Origin: Variovorax paradoxus
GTDB taxonomy: Bacteria; Pseudomonadota; Gammaproteobacteria; Burkholderiales; Burkholderiaceae_C
NCBI RefSeq assembly: GCF_009498455.1
Contig: NZ_CP045644.1
Location: 186,001 to 250,000 of the forward strand
Direction: 5' to 3'
Length of the DNA: 64,000 nucleotides
Position 1 is the first letter of the stretch. Every line of letters starts with the position of its first letter. Under the pieces are notes generated by a model that made no database searches, was not told the origin of the DNA, and saw only the letters and a program-made list of their open reading frames with translations. Shown piece after piece: positions 62,464 to 64,000 of this stretch. A program made the translations under genes and the position numbers.

Positions 62464-63341
62464 ATGGGTGGCTCGCCCTCAGGGCGGGTCTTGAAGCGCC
62501 GATGCACCCAGTAGTACTGGGACGGCATCGTGTCGATGTAGCCCTGCAGGCGCTCGTTCATGAGCGCCGTGTCGGCCTCGACGTCGTCGGTGGGGAAGTT
62601 CTGCCACGCCGACAGCACCTGGATCTCGTAGCCGCCGGGCGTGAGCTTCGCCACCACCGGCACCACCTTGGCCTTGCCCAGCCGCGCGAAGCGCGAGAGT
62701 GACGGCACGGTGGCCGCCTGCACGCCGTAGAAGGGCACGAAGATGGTCTGGTCGCGCCCGAAGTCCATGTCGGGCAGCAGGTACAACAGGCCGCCCTTGC
62801 GCAGCCCCGAGAGGATGGGCTTGATGCCGTCGACCCGGTTGAGCGCCGCCACGTCGCCGAAGCGCGTGCGGCCTTCGCGAATCCACGCATCGACCATCGG
62901 ATCGCGCTGGGTCGTGTAGATCGTGGCCGACGGGCGCGCCGTGTGCATGGTGAGCGCGGTGGCCGCGGCATCGAGTCCGTAGAAGTGCGGCGCGAACAGG
63001 ATCATCGGCGCGTCGCCCTCGGCGATCTCGCGGATCTCCGAGGCAGAACCGACGATCTTCAGCCGGCTTTTCACCACCTGTTCAGGCGCATGCCAGAGCC
63101 AGCTGCGGTCCAGCCACGACTGCGCGACGAAGACGAAGGTCTCGCGCGCGATGGCCCGGCGCTCGGCCTCCGATTTTTCGGGGAAGCACAGGGCCAGGTT
63201 CCGGTCGACCACACGCCGCCGCGGCACGGCGATGGTGTGCAGCAATCGGCCGAGCACCTTGCTGAAGCCGCGCACCAGCGGCAGAGGCATCGGTGCCAGC
63301 ACCCGCATGAAGCCGATACCGAGTCGGGAGCTGAGACTCAT
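62457..63341 (-). CDS. lipid A biosynthesis acyltransferase (LpxL/HtrB family), copy 1
   Basis: LpxL/LpxM-type enzymes add secondary acyl chains to lipid A at the inner membrane. The 294-residue protein has an N-terminal hydrophobic helix, the catalytic HX4D motif in APHFYGLD, GGLLYLLPDMDFGRDQTIFVPFYG and a C-terminal YYWVHRRFKTRP typical of the family. The ATG at 63339-63341 overlaps the upstream paralogue by 4 bp. The acyl specificity cannot be assigned. Confidence 0.92.
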   Translation of the reverse strand: MSLSSRLGIGFMRVLAPMPLPLVRGFSKVLGRLLHTIAVPRRRVVDRNLALCFPEKSEAERRAIARETFVFVAQSWLDRSWLWHAPEQVVKSRLKIVGSASEIREIAEGDAPMILFAPHFYGLDAAATALTMHTARPSATIYTTQRDPMVDAWIREGRTRFGDVAALNRVDGIKPILSGLRKGGLLYLLPDMDFGRDQTIFVPFYGVQAATVPSLSRFARLGKAKVVPVVAKLTPGGYEIQVLSAWQNFPTDDVEADTALMNERLQGYIDTMPSQYYWVHRRFKTRPEGEPPIY

Positions 63342-64000
63342 GGCGCAGCCCCTCCGGCAGCGTTGGCCACCACGGCCGGTTCGCCGCGCGGCTCCTTGTA
63401 GCGCGCGTAGTCCCAGACGTACTGGCCGGGCAGGCTGTGGATCAGGCGGCCGATGCCGTCGTTCATGGCGGCAGCGGCGTCTTCGATCGAGGCCTTGGGG
63501 TCGGTGAGCGCGGTGCCGACGATCGGCTCGAAGCGGATCACATAGCCCGCGCCGCGCGGCAACCGCTCGCACACGCTGAGGAAGCAGGCGGCGCCGGTCT
63601 GTTGGGCCAAACGGGGAAGCAGGGTCATGGTGTACGCGGGACGGCCGAGAAAAGGCGCCCACACGCCCTGCCCCAGCGGCGGCACCTGGTCGGGCAGGAT
63701 GCCGGTGTAGCCACCGCTGCGCAGCGTGCGGATCAGGCCGCGCACGCCGGTGTTGTTGGTCGGCAGGGTCTGCAGGCCGGGCCGGTCGCGCGAACCCGCG
63801 GCGATCAGGTCGGCCATCCATTTTTTGCGCGCCGGACGGAACAGCGCGGTGATCGGGCCGAAGTCTGCGAGGAAGCGCTCGCCGATGGCCTGGCCGCACA
63901 TCTCCCAGCTGCCCAGGTGCGGCGCCACGAGGATCACACCCTTCTTGGCGCGCATCGCGGCCTCGAAGGCCTCGACGCCTTCCCAGCGCACCACGCGCGT
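63338..64000 (-). CDS. lipid A biosynthesis acyltransferase (LpxL/HtrB family), copy 2, partial
   Basis: The C-terminal about 220 residues of a second LpxL/HtrB-type acyltransferase; the frame is open to the window edge so the N-terminus lies beyond 64000. The catalytic motif here is APHLGSWE (HX4E), and the middle and end match the family (GGYTGILPDQVPPLG, GQYVWDYARYK). It overlaps the first copy by 4 bp, so the two are coupled and probably add different acyl chains. Confidence 0.9.
   Translation of the reverse strand, partial: TRVVRWEGVEAFEAAMRAKKGVILVAPHLGSWEMCGQAIGERFLADFGPITALFRPARKKWMADLIAAGSRDRPGLQTLPTNNTGVRGLIRTLRSGGYTGILPDQVPPLGQGVWAPFLGRPAYTMTLLPRLAQQTGAACFLSVCERLPRGAGYVIRFEPIVGTALTDPKASIEDAAAAMNDGIGRLIHSLPGQYVWDYARYKEPRGEPAVVANAAGGAAP

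Overview
The window looks like a chromosomal segment of a high-GC betaproteobacterium of the Burkholderiales, most likely family Comamonadaceae and plausibly Variovorax. This rests on gene order (pilMNOPQ-aroK-aroB-dgt ... gltB-gltD ... mla genes-bolA-murA-his genes ... tatABC) and on protein sequence character, not on a database search. Almost all of it is core housekeeping DNA, densely packed, with many 4-bp ATGA overlaps. No tRNA, rRNA or CRISPR array was seen.

Region by region. 1-3334 is the edge of an exopolysaccharide or capsule locus read leftwards: a Wza-type export lipoprotein, a TviB/WbpO-type UDP-sugar dehydrogenase and the first codons of what is probably a WbpP/TviC-type epimerase, preceded by a 670-bp noncoding stretch. 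3335-8482 holds mscL, a coupled pdxA-Nif3-MFS trio and a membrane-anchored DegS/AlgW-like protease ending at a strong terminator. 8534-24601 is a long leftward histidine region: hisG, hisD, two uncharacterised exported proteins, hisC, hisB, hisH, hisA, then a five-gene block (MFS and LysR pair, a glutamate-type binding protein, GltP-type symporter, hexose-6-phosphate mutarotase), then hisF, hisI, hisE, a membrane protein, a HIT protein and tatA-tatB-tatC. 24598-32017 carries murA, a BolA protein, an ABC exporter and mlaB, C, A, D, E, F for outer-membrane lipid transport. 32116-38375 is gltD-gltB. 38441-39255 is a REP-associated transposase (RAYT) with its likely target repeats next to the gltB promoter. 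39285-49953 is a leftward chain pilM-N-O-P-Q, aroK, aroB, dgt, an MFS transporter, a DUF1415 protein and a methyltransferase, divergent from mrcA. 50205-54512 has mrcA, cyaY, and an LptM-like lipoprotein that runs in frame into lysA. 54520-60629 carries msrQ, msrP, ccsA, resB and a cytochrome c4. 60700 to the right edge has engB, an alpha/beta hydrolase and two tandem lipid A acyltransferases, the second cut by the window end.

The genes connect functionally: the Tat translocase would export MsrP, whose twin-arginine leader is in the window; ResB/CcsA would mature the cytochrome c4; MurA, PBP1A, Mla and LpxL-type enzymes build and maintain the envelope; GltBD, HisH/HisF, AroB/AroK and LysA cover amino acid supply.

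I found no convincing new multi-gene system. The points most worth a second look are the LptM-LysA open frame with a C-run that looks one base short, the two exported unknowns embedded between hisD and hisC, the orphan binding protein paired with a GltP-type symporter, and the RAYT repeats beside the gltB promoter.
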